Assembly (NCBI RefSeq): GCF_000368625.1
Contig: NZ_KB849575.1
Span: 301,192 to 365,191, forward strand
DNA: 64,000 nucleotides
Origin: Acinetobacter schindleri CIP 107287
GTDB lineage: Bacteria; Pseudomonadota; Gammaproteobacteria; Pseudomonadales; Moraxellaceae
Reading direction: 5' to 3'
Part shown: positions 63,985-64,000 of the stretch, piece by piece
How positions within the stretch are numbered: the stretch's first letter is position 1
Layout of the letters: every line of letters begins with the position of its first letter
Notes under the pieces: model-generated
Told to the model about the DNA's origin: nothing
The model's database searches: none
What the model saw: the letters and a program-made list of their open reading frames with translations, nothing else
Position numbers and translations under genes: made by a program

Positions 63985-64000
63985 AATTTGATGACTGTAA

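Overview
The window looks like ordinary chromosome from an Acinetobacter species (Moraxellaceae, Gammaproteobacteria). The evidence is the AdeIJK-type RND efflux operon, two ABZJ_00895-family membrane proteins, a 628-residue RpoD with an acidic insert, the pairings prs-rplY-pth-panD and ispB/rplU-rpmA, moderately AT-rich DNA and very AT-rich gaps. I see no prophage, insertion sequence, CRISPR array, toxin-antitoxin pair or recognisable defence locus.

Layout. Bases 1-9.6 kb carry transport and membrane genes: a cut-off two-helix protein, a YccS-type FUSC protein, a Bcr/CflA exporter, a nitroreductase, then gltS (sodium/glutamate) followed by an AGCS-family sodium/amino acid symporter, and chrA. 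From 9.7 to 17.3 kb lie a patatin lipoprotein, a 58-residue protein, a hotdog thioesterase, a TetR/MFS/LysR group whose operator overlaps the promoter, a GST and an orphan MhpA-like flavin monooxygenase. From 17.6 to 28.6 kb are a small Ala-rich secreted protein, a COG0523 metallochaperone GTPase with an odd G4 motif, YaeQ, MgtC/SapB, FKBP, a 7TM diguanylate cyclase, small unknowns, an MFS symporter, a second peptide deformylase and two YbjQ proteins.

The adeI-adeJ-adeK operon (28.7-34.6 kb) encodes a complete tripartite pump. A 745-base gap beside it holds a possible small RNA with its own terminator. From 35.3 to 49.8 kb come a membrane protein historically called site-specific recombinase, ispB, rplU-rpmA, lolA, a DUF3298 lipoprotein, serS, cysG, trmL, an APC permease, an iron alcohol dehydrogenase coupled to an SCP2-like protein, lipB and ybeD. 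From 49.9 kb to the end are rpoD, YgfB/UPF0149, two ABZJ_00895 paralogues, DedA, trhO, DUF1289, LysE, ribB with an FMN riboswitch, a DUF2157-GDYXXLXY pair, panD, pth, rplY, prs and two tandem tRNA-Gln genes.

Most genes form one- to three-gene units separated by clear intrinsic terminators. Many starts are GTG or TTG behind good ribosome binding sites, so several genes are shorter here than their longest reading frame. No single striking new system stands out. The best leads are the small RNA candidate beside adeI, the TetR operator, a tiny ORF linking gltS to the AGCS gene, the COG0523 G4 change, and several unexplained inverted repeats in long AT-rich gaps.
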